From Bifidobacterium moraviense (GTDB lineage Bacteria; Actinomycetota; Actinomycetes; Actinomycetales; Bifidobacteriaceae): a stretch of 64,000 nt of DNA. The notes below the pieces were generated by a model. That model had not been told where the DNA came from. It searched no databases and saw nothing but the letters and a program-made list of their open reading frames with translations. Made by a program: the position numbers and the translations under genes. Shown piece by piece: positions 22,249 to 30,475 of the stretch. Every line of letters starts with the position of its first letter. Positions within the stretch are counted from its first letter, which is position 1. The stretch is from assembly GCF_012932365.1 (NCBI RefSeq), contig NZ_JAAIIH010000001.1:248001-312000 (forward strand), read 5' to 3'.

Positions 22249-23781
22249 ATGGGAGATCCCAGAGGATTCCTGAAGGTCCGCACCCGTCGCGAGCTGGCCG
22301 AGCGTCCGGTCGCCGAGCGCATCAAGGACTGGTTCGACGTGCACGCCGAGTCCGGCCTGCAGCCGTGGACCACCGAGCAGGCGGCCCGCTGCATGGACTG
22401 CGGCACCCCGTTCTGCATGTCCGGCTGCCCGCTGGGCAACCTGATCCCCGAGTTCAACGATCTCGTGCGCCAGGAGAAGTGGGAGGACGCCTACAACCGC
22501 CTGTCCACCACGAGCAACTTCCCCGAGGTCACGGGTCGCATCTGCCCCGCCCTGTGCGAGCAGGCGTGCGTGCTGGGCATCCACCAGCCGCCCACCATGA
22601 TCAAGAACGACGAGGTCACCATCATCGACCAGGCGTGGGAGCTCGGCTACGTCAAGCCGCTGCCGCCCCAGCGACTGACCGACCAGACCGTCGCTGTCGT
22701 GGGCTCCGGCCCCGCGGGCCTCGCCTGCGCGCAGCAGCTCACCCGCGCCGGCCACACGGTCGTCGTGTACGAGCGCGACGACGCCATCGGCGGCCTCATG
22801 CGCTACGGCATCCCGAACTTCAAGCTCGACAAGCATCTCATCGACCGCCGCGTCGAGCAGATGGAGGCCGAGGGCACGCGCTTCCGCACCGGCGTGGAGA
22901 TCGGCAAGGACATCTCGTGGGACGACCTGCGATCCCGCTACGATGCCGTCGTGGTGGCCATCGGCTCCACCGTGCCGCGCGACATGAAGATCCCCGGCCG
23001 CGAGCTCAAGGGCATCCACTTCGCCATGGAGTACCTGCCCGACGCGACCCGCCGCGTGTACGGCGTCAAGCCCGTGCACGACATCGACGCGAAGGACAAG
23101 CACGTCATCGTCATCGGCGGCGGTGACACCGGCTCCGACTGCCTCGGCACCGCGATCCGCCAGGGCGCGAAGGACGTCACCGTCCTGCAGATCATGCCGA
23201 AGGAGCCGACCTCCCGCCCGGATAACGCCCCGTGGCCCACGTTCGCGCGCCTCTACCAGAAGACCTCCTCGATGGAGGAGGGCGGCACCTACGTGTACAG
23301 CACCGATTCGGTCAACTTCATCGGCTCCGAGGAGGAGCAGGCGCGTGTGAGGATCGAGAACTCCACCGCGTCCGAAGGCTTCGTGTCCGACGAGAACGGC
23401 CACGTGACCGGCCTGAAGGTCGTGTCCGTCGCCCCCGGCGAGAACGGCCCGTTCACCCGCCAGCCCGGCACCGAGCGCGTGCTGCCCGCCGATCTGGTGC
23501 TCATCTCCGTGGGCTTCCTCCACCCGGACACCACCACGCTCGTCGACCAGCTTCCCGTGGAGCTGGACGGCCGCGGCAACGTGGCGCGCAACGACGAGTT
23601 CGCCACCTCTCAGGACGGCGTGTTCGCCTGCGGCGACGCCGGACGCGGCCAGAGCCTCGTGGTGTGGGCCATGTCCGAGGGCCGTTCCTGCGCGGCCGCC
23701 GTGGACAAGTACCTCACCGGCTCCACCGAGCTGCCGGCGCCGATCGTCGCCTCGCAGCGTCCGATGATGCTGCCGCGCTGA
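22249..23781 (+). CDS. gltD: Glutamate synthase, small (beta) subunit
   Basis: 510 residues; the ATG follows the gltB stop by one base with GGAAGGAG upstream, so the two subunits are made together. It transfers electrons from NADPH through FAD and Fe-S clusters to GltB. The N-terminal cysteines CMDCGTPFCMSGCPLGN and CPALCEQACV bind 4Fe-4S clusters. The FAD Rossmann motif is GSGPAGLACAQQL, and the NADPH Rossmann motif is GGGDTGSDCLG. VFACGDAGRGQSLVVWA is the C-terminal FAD-binding segment. Length is slightly longer than the common 470-490. Confidence 0.95.
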   Translation: MGDPRGFLKVRTRRELAERPVAERIKDWFDVHAESGLQPWTTEQAARCMDCGTPFCMSGCPLGNLIPEFNDLVRQEKWEDAYNRLSTTSNFPEVTGRICPALCEQACVLGIHQPPTMIKNDEVTIIDQAWELGYVKPLPPQRLTDQTVAVVGSGPAGLACAQQLTRAGHTVVVYERDDAIGGLMRYGIPNFKLDKHLIDRRVEQMEAEGTRFRTGVEIGKDISWDDLRSRYDAVVVAIGSTVPRDMKIPGRELKGIHFAMEYLPDATRRVYGVKPVHDIDAKDKHVIVIGGGDTGSDCLGTAIRQGAKDVTVLQIMPKEPTSRPDNAPWPTFARLYQKTSSMEEGGTYVYSTDSVNFIGSEEEQARVRIENSTASEGFVSDENGHVTGLKVVSVAPGENGPFTRQPGTERVLPADLVLISVGFLHPDTTTLVDQLPVELDGRGNVARNDEFATSQDGVFACGDAGRGQSLVVWAMSEGRSCAAAVDKYLTGSTELPAPIVASQRPMMLPR

Positions 23782-23802
23782 GCCGCCGCGGCGTCCCTTG
23801 CC

Positions 23803-23874
23803 GATCACGCGCCGCACGCCACGGCGCGTGATCGACCCCGAACCGGAATCCTGCGGTACACTTGCCGCAGGATT
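23803..23874 (+). terminator. Two consecutive hairpins after gltD
   Basis: Hairpin one: GATCACGCGCC (23803-23813) pairs with GGCGCGTGATC (23823-23833), loop of 9. Hairpin two: AATCCTGCGG (23847-23856) pairs with CCGCAGGATT (23865-23874), loop of 8. No clear T-run follows, but position and stem quality suggest gltBD transcription ends here. Confidence 0.6.
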
Positions 23875-23908
23875 TCCCGTATGTCGCATCGATGAAGGAG
23901 TTACAGTC

Positions 23909-24382
23909 ATGCCGAACCGCGCCGAACGCCGTGCCGCCGCGAAGAGGGAGAAGAGGGGCATCCCGTCCCAGTACGATCAGACCCGCGGCCGCCAGCGCGC
24001 CGGCATGATCGACGAGTACGCGCTGCAGGCCAAGTCCGAGCGCCTGCGCGACGGCATCGACGACTCCGGCCCCTGGAAGCCCACCGCCCGCGTGGAGGAC
24101 GAGGAGACGGAGACCGCGTACAACACCAACCCGGACTACCGCAACCCGTCCAAGGGCCTGTCCGCGCCCTCCGACGTCAAGGGCTGGTTCCGCCTGGTCA
24201 GCTGGGTGCTCATCGCGCTGTCCATCATCGGGTTCTTCGTGGTGATGTGGCTGCCCAGCCATCCGCTGTGGCTCATCATCACGGTGTCCGCCGTGTTCGT
24301 GGTGGGCGTGCTCAGCCTGTTCTTCACCGCCGGGGACGCGAAGTACAATCCGAACCTCGACGCCAACGGCACCGCGGTCTGA
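23909..24382 (+). CDS. Small two-TM membrane protein, conserved in Bifidobacterium-like genomes
   Basis: 157 residues from the ATG preceded by GAAGGAG. A basic N-terminus (NRAERRAAAKREKRG) and a polar region of about 90 residues are followed by two TM helices (about residues 93-112 and 118-138) and a short tail. No catalytic motif is visible. I do not recognise a named family. It stands alone between gltBD and a strong bidirectional terminator at 24427-24474. Confidence 0.7.
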   Translation: MPNRAERRAAAKREKRGIPSQYDQTRGRQRAGMIDEYALQAKSERLRDGIDDSGPWKPTARVEDEETETAYNTNPDYRNPSKGLSAPSDVKGWFRLVSWVLIALSIIGFFVVMWLPSHPLWLIITVSAVFVVGVLSLFFTAGDAKYNPNLDANGTAV

Positions 24383-24426
24383 CCTCGCCGTCAGACGTGT
24401 CCGTGCGTCCGTGCATCCGTATCTAG

Positions 24427-24474
24427 GAGAGGGGCGGGACCGTGATCCGATGGGATTGCGGTCCCGCCCCTCTC
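24427..24474. terminator. Bidirectional terminator hairpin, 16-bp perfect stem
   Basis: GAGAGGGGCGGGACCG (24427-24442) is the exact complement of 24459-24474, with a 16-nt loop. It sits between the convergent genes 23909-24382 and 24513-25133. Confidence 0.8.
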
Positions 24475-24512
24475 TGCGTTCGCCGTCCATCATTCGTCCG
24501 GTCCGGAGGCCG

Positions 24513-25133
24513 TCATCGTCGGCTCAGCGAAGTGAGGACGTCCGTGCGCGGATAGTAGGTGACGTCGACCTCGTCGCCCACCCGGGGTTCCCATCCGGCG
24601 GCGAGCTCCTTGCTCAGATTCCATTCCCTGCTGCCGCCTTCGGGCATGCGCACGGTCAGCTTGTAGTACTCGAAGTCGCCCTCGTCGGACGATTCGAGCT
24701 CCAGCGACATGACCGACGCGGTGGCGTCCCGCACGCCGTCCCGCTGATCCAGCGTCCAGTCCATGGCGCCGCGGACGCCGTAGTAGCCGAAGCCGACCGC
24801 GGCGAGCAGAAGTACGACCGCGGCGACGACCCGGGATCGGATCGTCATGATCGCGGCGGTGAGCGCCGCCAGCGCCATCATGAGCAGACCGACGTTCTCG
24901 GCGAGTACCGCCTGGAACGCGGTCTGCGAGGCGCCCATCGAGAACTTCCACGCGACGACGGCGATGACCAGTCCCGTGGCCCCGAGCGCGATGGGGGCCC
25001 CGATCGCATTCGGGGGATCGGCCCGGCCTCGGCCTTGCCGTTGATCGCGTTCCCTATCCCGCGCGTCCTCCCGCGCCGGGCGCGCCGGATCCGTGCGCCG
25101 CGGCTCGTCGAACGGCGTCTGCTGCTCGTCCAT
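24513..25133 (-). CDS. DUF3592-like membrane protein
   Basis: 206 residues. A proline/arginine/aspartate-rich head (residues 1-40) is followed by three closely spaced hydrophobic segments (about 44-125). The exposed C-terminal domain ends with VGDEVDVTYYPRTD, matching the DUF3592 '.GD.V.V.Y.P' signature and the downstream half of the protein at 2000-2458. Function unknown. The start is the Met at 25133 with GGAAGGAGA upstream. The preceding 183 bp (25134-25316) to the next gene hold no clear signal. Confidence 0.65.
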   Translation of the reverse strand: MDEQQTPFDEPRRTDPARPAREDARDRERDQRQGRGRADPPNAIGAPIALGATGLVIAVVAWKFSMGASQTAFQAVLAENVGLLMMALAALTAAIMTIRSRVVAAVVLLLAAVGFGYYGVRGAMDWTLDQRDGVRDATASVMSLELESSDEGDFEYYKLTVRMPEGGSREWNLSKELAAGWEPRVGDEVDVTYYPRTDVLTSLSRR

Positions 25134-25316
25134 CCGGTCTCCTTCCCCCGTGGTTCCCTATGGTCGATTCTAGGAACGGGGACGGGCGGACGTCTCCGTG
25201 CCGGGGAAGTACGTCGTTCCCGCCCGGACGACGTCGTGGTGCTCGGAGACGCTGGTCGTGCCCCGTACGCGGTCGGACGACGGACGAGGATGGGCGAGTG
25301 CGGGGGAGGACCGGGA

Positions 25317-25715
25317 TCAGGCGGCCTGCAGCTGGAGCTTCGCGGCGCGCGCCGTCTGCCGGGCGAGGCGCAGGGTCTCGGCCACGACCTCGTCGAACGT
25401 CCAGGAGCGGGCGTGCGCGTAGGGGATGCCGGTCATCTCGCGGATGCCGTCCAGCTCGCCGTCCGGGTTCCGGGAGACGAGGTCCATGACGCTGTCCATG
25501 GCGTGCAGCGTGTCGAAGCCGATCCAGCCGTCCTCGTCCGGGCCGTAGGTGACGCCGCCGTGCACGCGGGCCGGGATGTCCCAGCCGTCCGACGCGCGCC
25601 ACGGATGGCCTTCGGGCAGCCGCACCCTGCCGGTCCAGCAGAAGAACGCGTCGTTCGCGGTGACACGCCACTCGATGCCGTTCTCGATGCCTTCGCAGCT
25701 CGTATCCATCAACAT
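25317..25715 (-). CDS. Hypothetical protein, 132 residues
   Basis: Not recognised. A compact acidic soluble protein with GIEWRVTANDAFFCWTGRVR near the N-terminus, a glycine/tryptophan-rich middle (DGWDIPARVHGGVTYGPDED) and a C-terminal helix (ETLRLARQTARAAKLQLQ). No signal peptide or TM. Upstream on its strand is an AT-rich patch with TATTAT and TATGTATG strings (25750-25770), the only obvious AT-rich promoter-like tract nearby. Start chosen at ATG 25715 with GAAAGAAG upstream. Confidence 0.55.
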   Translation of the reverse strand: MLMDTSCEGIENGIEWRVTANDAFFCWTGRVRLPEGHPWRASDGWDIPARVHGGVTYGPDEDGWIGFDTLHAMDSVMDLVSRNPDGELDGIREMTGIPYAHARSWTFDEVVAETLRLARQTARAAKLQLQAA

Positions 25716-25921
25716 AAGTCATACTTCTTTCATTCAGACATTCAATATGGCATACATAATATAGCACATGGGCGTGGCAGGGCGTCGCGGACGCGCCCAC
25801 TGCAGTCCGGCTTCCGGGAAACGTTCCGCGACACCCTCGGAACCGTTGGAATCCCGTGCGTCGCCCACCCCCGTAGTATCCTCGGAACTGTCAAGGAATC
25901 CAATGAAGGAGCACTGATCGG

Positions 25922-27169
25922 ATGCAGGTTGATATCCTCACTCGCGAATACCCGCCCCACGTCTACGGCGGCGCCGGCGTGCACGCCGAGGAGCTGAGCA
26001 AGGTTCTGGCGGAGCGCATCGACGTGACCGTGCGCGCGTTCGACGGCCCCCGCACCGCCGCGGACGTGCCGGCCATCCCCAACGCGGCCGAGGCCAAGGG
26101 CAGCCTGAAGGTCGTCGGCTACGACACCCCGTCCGAACTGGCCGACGCGAACGCCGCCCTGAAGACCTTCGGCGTGGACCTGCAGATCGCCAACGACGTT
26201 GACGCGGACATCATCCACGCGCACACCTGGTACGCCTGCCTCGCCGGCTACCTCGCCAAGATGCTGCACGGCACCCCGCTCGTCATCACCGCGCACAGCC
26301 TCGAGCCGTTCCGCCCGTGGAAGCGCGAGCAGCTGGGCGGCGGCTACAACCTGAGCTCCTGGGCCGAGAAGGACGCCTACGAGCATGCCGACCGCGTGAT
26401 CGCCGTGTCCGGCGGCATGCGCGAGGACATTCTCACCGCCTACCCGAACCTCGACCCGGACAAGGTGGTCGTGGTGCACAACGGCATCACGATGAGCGAC
26501 TTCGCCACCCCCGCGCCCGACGATCCGGGCTGGGGCGTGTTCGACCGCTACCACATCGACCGCAGCAAGCCGACCCTGCTGTTCGTGGGCCGCATCACCC
26601 GCCAGAAGGGCCTGCCGTACCTGCTCAAGGCGCTGCACCTCATCTCCAAGGACATTCAGGTGGTGCTGTGCGCCGGCGCCCCGGACACCCCGGAGATCGC
26701 CGAGGAGGTGAAGACCGCGTTCGCCAAGCTCGACGAGGAGCGCGGCAACATCATCTGGATCGAGGAGATGCTGCCCCGCCCGGAGCTCAACGCGCTGGAG
26801 CATGGCTGCGACGCGTTCATCTGCCCGTCGATCTACGAGCCGCTGGGCATCGTGAACCTCGAGGCCATGGCGTGCGGCCTGCCCGTCGTCGCCTCCGCGA
26901 CCGGCGGCATCCCCGAGGTCGTCGTGGACGGCGAGACCGGCTATCTGGTGCCGATCGACCAGCTGCGCGACGGCACCGGCACGCCCACCGACCCGGACAA
27001 GTTCGTGCACGACATGGCCGCCGCGATCGACAGGATCATGGCCGACCCGGAGCTTGCGAAGAAGATGGGCCAGGCCGGCTACGAGCGCGCCCGCGACCAC
27101 TTCAGCTGGGAGTCGATCGCCGATAAGACCGTGGCCGTGTACCAGTCGGTGCTCGACGAGCGCAAGTAG
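25922..27169 (+). CDS. glgA: Glycogen synthase (GT4 family, actinobacterial GlgA type)
   Basis: 415 residues, ATG preceded by GAAGGAG. It transfers glucose from a nucleotide-sugar to a growing alpha-1,4-glucan (or makes maltose-1-phosphate as GlgM, which cannot be excluded). The N-terminal Rossmann half begins TREYPPHVYGGAGVHAEEL; HAHTWYA and VITAHSLEPFRPWK follow. The C-terminal half has LFVGRITRQKGLPYLLKAL and the GT4 signature CPSIYEPLGIVNLEAMACG with two catalytic/nucleotide-binding Glu. Length (about 400) matches the actinobacterial form rather than the 480-residue E. coli enzyme. Monocistronic, ended by a hairpin at 27223. Confidence 0.85.
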   Translation: MQVDILTREYPPHVYGGAGVHAEELSKVLAERIDVTVRAFDGPRTAADVPAIPNAAEAKGSLKVVGYDTPSELADANAALKTFGVDLQIANDVDADIIHAHTWYACLAGYLAKMLHGTPLVITAHSLEPFRPWKREQLGGGYNLSSWAEKDAYEHADRVIAVSGGMREDILTAYPNLDPDKVVVVHNGITMSDFATPAPDDPGWGVFDRYHIDRSKPTLLFVGRITRQKGLPYLLKALHLISKDIQVVLCAGAPDTPEIAEEVKTAFAKLDEERGNIIWIEEMLPRPELNALEHGCDAFICPSIYEPLGIVNLEAMACGLPVVASATGGIPEVVVDGETGYLVPIDQLRDGTGTPTDPDKFVHDMAAAIDRIMADPELAKKMGQAGYERARDHFSWESIADKTVAVYQSVLDERK

Positions 27170-27222
27170 TCCGACGAACAGGCGGCCCATTCGCGTTCGC
27201 GATGACGGACGCCTTCCACGAC

Positions 27223-27261
27223 ACGGCGGGCTTCCCCCTACAATGAGGGGAAGCCCGCCGT
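27223..27261 (+). terminator. Terminator hairpin after glgA
   Basis: ACGGCGGGCTTCCCC (27223-27237) pairs perfectly over 15 bp with 27247-27261, loop of 9. Located 54 bp after the glgA stop. Confidence 0.75.
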
Positions 27262-27340
27262 CGCATGCAGCCGCGGCACGCGACGCGTACGCTCAGGCGC
27301 TTCCGCGCGCACCCCGAGACCTCCACGGAAAGGAACCACA

Positions 27341-28219
27341 GTGAACGAAGACGTCGTACTGCAGCTCGAGGACGTGGAGTTCCGCCGCAACCGCCGCGTC
27401 ATCATCACCGACGTGAACCTGACCGTGCGCGCGGGGGAGCGCTGGGTGCTGTTCGGACCCAACGGCATCGGCAAGTCCACGGCCGTGGGCATGCTCGCCA
27501 CGCGCACGTTCCCCTCCGAAGGTCGCGTGTTCATCCTGGGCCATCAGCTCGGCAAGTACGACGTGTTCAAGCTGCGCAAGCGCATCGGCCTCGCCTCCGC
27601 CGACCTGGCCCGCCAGTTCCCGCCGTTCGAGGATCCGCTGGACGCGGTGGTGACCGGGCTGACCGCGGTCACCGGCCGCTGGCAGGACACGTACACCGAC
27701 GCCGAGTACGAGCGCGCCCGCACCCTGCTGCGCGACTTCCGCGTCGGCTATCTCGAAGGCAAGCAGATGTGGCGACTGTCCGAAGGCGAGCGCACGCGCG
27801 TGCTCATCGCCCGCGCACTCATGGGCGACCCGGAGCTGCTCATCATGGACGAGCCGACCACCGGCCTGGACCTCGGCGGACGCGAACAGGTGATGCGCAC
27901 GCTGAGCCGCATCGGACGGGAGGATTCGAACCGCGCGGTCGTGCTGGTGACGCACCGGCTCGAGGAGATCCCCGCCGGATTCGACCGCATCGCCATCATG
28001 GGCCGCAAGCCGGTGAGCGTGGAGGACGCCACCGCCGCGCCGAACGACGCCGACGGCCGCGGCGACGGCATCGACGCGCACGGCAACCCGTCCGCCGGCA
28101 CGATCGTGTACTCCGGCTCGCTGGAGGAGGGGCTCACGGACGAGCGCCTCACCGAGCTGTTCGGCATGCCCATCGAGGTGGAACGTTCGCACGGCCGCTG
28201 GTCCGCCTACGCGGTGTGA
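27341..28219 (+). CDS. ABC transporter ATP-binding protein (YlmA/ModF-like, lone ATPase)
   Basis: 292 residues from a GTG preceded by GGAAAGGAAC. Walker A GPNGIGKST near residue 38-46, ABC signature LSEGERTRVLIARAL, Walker B LLIMDEPTTGLD, and H-loop LVTHRLEEIPAGFDR. The combination of a long helical insert after the Q-loop (ADLARQFPPFEDPLDAVVTG) and the EEIP motif is like YlmA/ModF-type cytoplasmic ATPases. No permease is adjacent, so the partner is elsewhere or absent. Residues 210-240 form a species-specific insertion. Array 3 starts 90 bp downstream. Confidence 0.85.
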   Translation: MNEDVVLQLEDVEFRRNRRVIITDVNLTVRAGERWVLFGPNGIGKSTAVGMLATRTFPSEGRVFILGHQLGKYDVFKLRKRIGLASADLARQFPPFEDPLDAVVTGLTAVTGRWQDTYTDAEYERARTLLRDFRVGYLEGKQMWRLSEGERTRVLIARALMGDPELLIMDEPTTGLDLGGREQVMRTLSRIGREDSNRAVVLVTHRLEEIPAGFDRIAIMGRKPVSVEDATAAPNDADGRGDGIDAHGNPSAGTIVYSGSLEEGLTDERLTELFGMPIEVERSHGRWSAYAV

Positions 28220-28309
28220 CGCAGGGCGCGTCTCCGACGCCTGCGCTCCCCGCGAGTTCGAGCCTCCGCGCGTCCTCGTCGTTGTGCGTCCGTCCGTCTG
28301 CGCGGATTG

Positions 28310-28653
28310 GCGTCCGTTTTCGTACGGATCCATACGTTTTGCGCCGCCTAGGTGATGTGGGCGTCCGTTTGCGTACGGGTCCGTACATTGTGCGCCGCTG
28401 AGTCGGTGGCTGCGTCCGATTGTGTACCGGTCTGTACATTTTGTGCCGCTGAAGGTTTCTCTGCGTCCGTTTTCGTGCGGATTCGTACATTGTGCGCCGC
28501 TCAGGTGATGCGGGTGTCCGTTTTCGTACGGGGCCATACGTTTTGCGCCGCCCAGATGGCGTGGACGTCCGATTGTGTACCGGTCTGTACATTGTGCGCC
28601 GCTCAGGTGATGTGAGCGTCCGTTTGTGTGTCGAATCGTATAGTTTGCGCCGC
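28310..28653. repeat. Repeat array 3 (seven units, exact 51-bp period, distinct consensus)
   Basis: Seven 38-bp units begin at 28310, 28361, 28412, 28463, 28514, 28565 and 28616, exactly 51 bp apart, each with a 13-bp spacer (for example TGAGTCGGTGGCT). Consensus starts GCGTCCGTTTTCGTACGG and ends GTACATTGTGCGCCGC. The architecture is that of array 2, but the right end differs (GCGCCGC instead of CGGACGC), so pairing of the outer arms is poor and only the inner CGTAC/GTACG pairs. It fills the 527-bp gap 28220-28746; nothing else is recognisable there. Confidence 0.88.
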
Positions 28654-28746
28654 CTGTCCTGCGAACACGGCCTATATAGTCCGCCTGACCGCGGAATCCC
28701 GCCCCGGACACCGCCCGCGTACGTACTCGAGTACGTGCCCGATGCC

Positions 28747-29586
28747 ATGATGAGGCGCATGGGTGTTCTCTTTCTCGCAGCATTCGCCGCGGCGCTCGCG
28801 GTCAGCGCCATCGGTTTCAGGAAGTTCGTCTGGTTCATATCGCTCGGCTATGGGTTCTCCGTGGCGGCGATCGGCGTGGCGCTCGCGGCCGTCGGCCTTG
28901 CGGGGCTGGCCTCTGACTCGCACGATGCGGCCGCGCTGACGCCGCTGGGCGCCGTGCTGTGCGCGCTGCTCGTCGTCTACGGCGTGCGGCTCGGCGGGTT
29001 CCTGCTCGCGCGCGAACGCCGCAGCGCATCCTATCGCGACGCCATGCGCCGCGAGATCAAGGATGGCTCCGGCGTGCCGACGGTCGCGAAGATCGGCACG
29101 TGGCTGGCGTGCGCGCTACTGTATGCGTGCGAGACGTCGCCGGTGCTGTTCCGCGTCGGCTCCGGCATGCGCGACGACTGGGCGGGCGTCGCGGGCGCGG
29201 CGATCTGCGCGTGCGGTATCGCGCTCGAAGCCGTGGCCGACCATACTAAGAGCACGTTCAAACGGGATCATCCGCGCCGGTTCTGCGACGTGGGCGTGTA
29301 CCGTCTGGTGCGCTGCCCGAACTATCTGGGCGAGGTGCTCGCGTGGACCGGCGTGTTCGTGTCTGGCTGGAGCGCGGCGCGCGGATTCTGGCAGTGGCTG
29401 GCGATGACGGCCGGCTGGCTCGTCATCACGTGGATCATGTTCGGCGGCGCGCGGCGTCTGGAGATCCGCCAGACCCGCAACTACGGCGACGACCCCGACT
29501 ACCGCGCTTACGCCGCCTCCACGCCGATCCTCATCCCGTTCGTGCCGCTGTATTCGGTGGCGAAGCTCACGTGGCTGGTGGGGTAA
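28747..29586 (+). CDS. DUF1295 / steroid-reductase-like integral membrane protein
   Basis: About 279 residues with 6-7 TM helices. The C-terminal third has the signature of the DUF1295/ICMT-like fold: TKSTFKRDHPRRFCDVGVY, RLVRCPNYLGEVLAW and a terminal YRAYAASTPILIPF. These enzymes are membrane reductases or methyltransferases with hydrophobic substrates; the actual substrate is unknown. Tandem Met codons at 28747, 28750 and 28759 make the start uncertain and no strong ribosome-binding site is visible. Its promoter region is occupied by repeat array 3. Confidence 0.7.
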   Translation: MMRRMGVLFLAAFAAALAVSAIGFRKFVWFISLGYGFSVAAIGVALAAVGLAGLASDSHDAAALTPLGAVLCALLVVYGVRLGGFLLARERRSASYRDAMRREIKDGSGVPTVAKIGTWLACALLYACETSPVLFRVGSGMRDDWAGVAGAAICACGIALEAVADHTKSTFKRDHPRRFCDVGVYRLVRCPNYLGEVLAWTGVFVSGWSAARGFWQWLAMTAGWLVITWIMFGGARRLEIRQTRNYGDDPDYRAYAASTPILIPFVPLYSVAKLTWLVG

Positions 29587-29779
29587 GAGCGGCATTGCCG
29601 TACTGGCACGGGTGGTGCATCTCCGCTTCCGCTTCCGCGGCCACTTCGATGACGCGGAGATCCGCTCCTCGACGCGCCTGCCCGTTTCGGTCCGGCCGTC
29701 TGCTCGCGAATTTCGGTCTTCGCCATGTCGCGTGGCCGGGCGGACACGCCTCAGGCCGGTCCGTCCGGCATCTCCGCGA

Positions 29780-30021
29780 GGTATCTGCATAGTCAGGGGT
29801 ACTTTTTGCGTTCTGCGGGAAGGTATCTGCAGAGTGAGGGGCATCGAGGGGCTGCAACAAGCGTATCCGGAATGCGGCGGAACCCGGAGAAACGGCTTGA
29901 TGCCGCCAAATCCGTGACAAGACTGCCGGACTCGCACGGACGATGCCGATGCGACAGGTACCCTGACTATGCAGATATCTTCGCGCAGACGGCGAAAAGT
30001 GCCCCTGACTATGCAGAAACC
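29780..30021. repeat. 242-bp composite element with 62-bp imperfect terminal inverted repeats
   Basis: Left arm 29780-29841 and right arm 29960-30021 are about 80% complementary. Each arm contains two direct copies of TATCTGCATAGTCAGGGG-like half-sites about 42 bp apart (29781, 29823 and, inverted, 29961, 30003). The element lies in the 511-bp gap 29587-30097, of which the remaining bases show nothing. It could be a MITE-like element or a structured transcript. Confidence 0.75.
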
Positions 30022-30097
30022 ACGCCGTTCGTCGGCATACCGCTGATTCCCGCTGCTGATTCCCGGTCGCGGAGCCCGGGAGGACTAGACTGAAGTC

Positions 30098-30373
30098 ATG
30101 GGCAACGATGGGGTCAGGGTCTTCGACGTCGAACCGACCAAGGTGACGGAATTCAGTCTGCTGTTCGAAGGAGATGTGGATTTCGTCGGAAAGAACCGGT
30201 TGCTGCTCGACGGCAACAAGACATATGAGTGCGGCCGGCTGAGGCATGTCACGGAGCATCCGACGGCTCCGATGGCTGGGGCCCATGGCACTCTCGTCGA
30301 ATCCGACGTGATGGATGAGGCGAACGAGAAGGTCATGGCGCAAACTGGGCGAATTCAGTTCCGTACGGCATGA
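30098..30373 (+). CDS. Small hypothetical protein, 91 residues
   Basis: Not recognised. Reads VFDVEPTKVTEFSLLFEGDV, then VGKNRLLLDGNKTYECGRLRH, with an acidic, beta-like composition and no TM or signal peptide. The ribosome-binding site is weak (GGAGG about 13 nt before the ATG). It precedes the SWIM operon by about 100 bp. It could be a genuine small gene or a remnant of a longer one. Confidence 0.4.
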   Translation: MGNDGVRVFDVEPTKVTEFSLLFEGDVDFVGKNRLLLDGNKTYECGRLRHVTEHPTAPMAGAHGTLVESDVMDEANEKVMAQTGRIQFRTA

Positions 30374-30475
30374 TTTCGGCTTGTACGGAACTGGGGTCGC
30401 TCATTCTTCGGTTGCGGAAGAGGAATAATGAAACCGCATATGCGACACGGCACTGCTCGCAGATGAGGAGGGATC

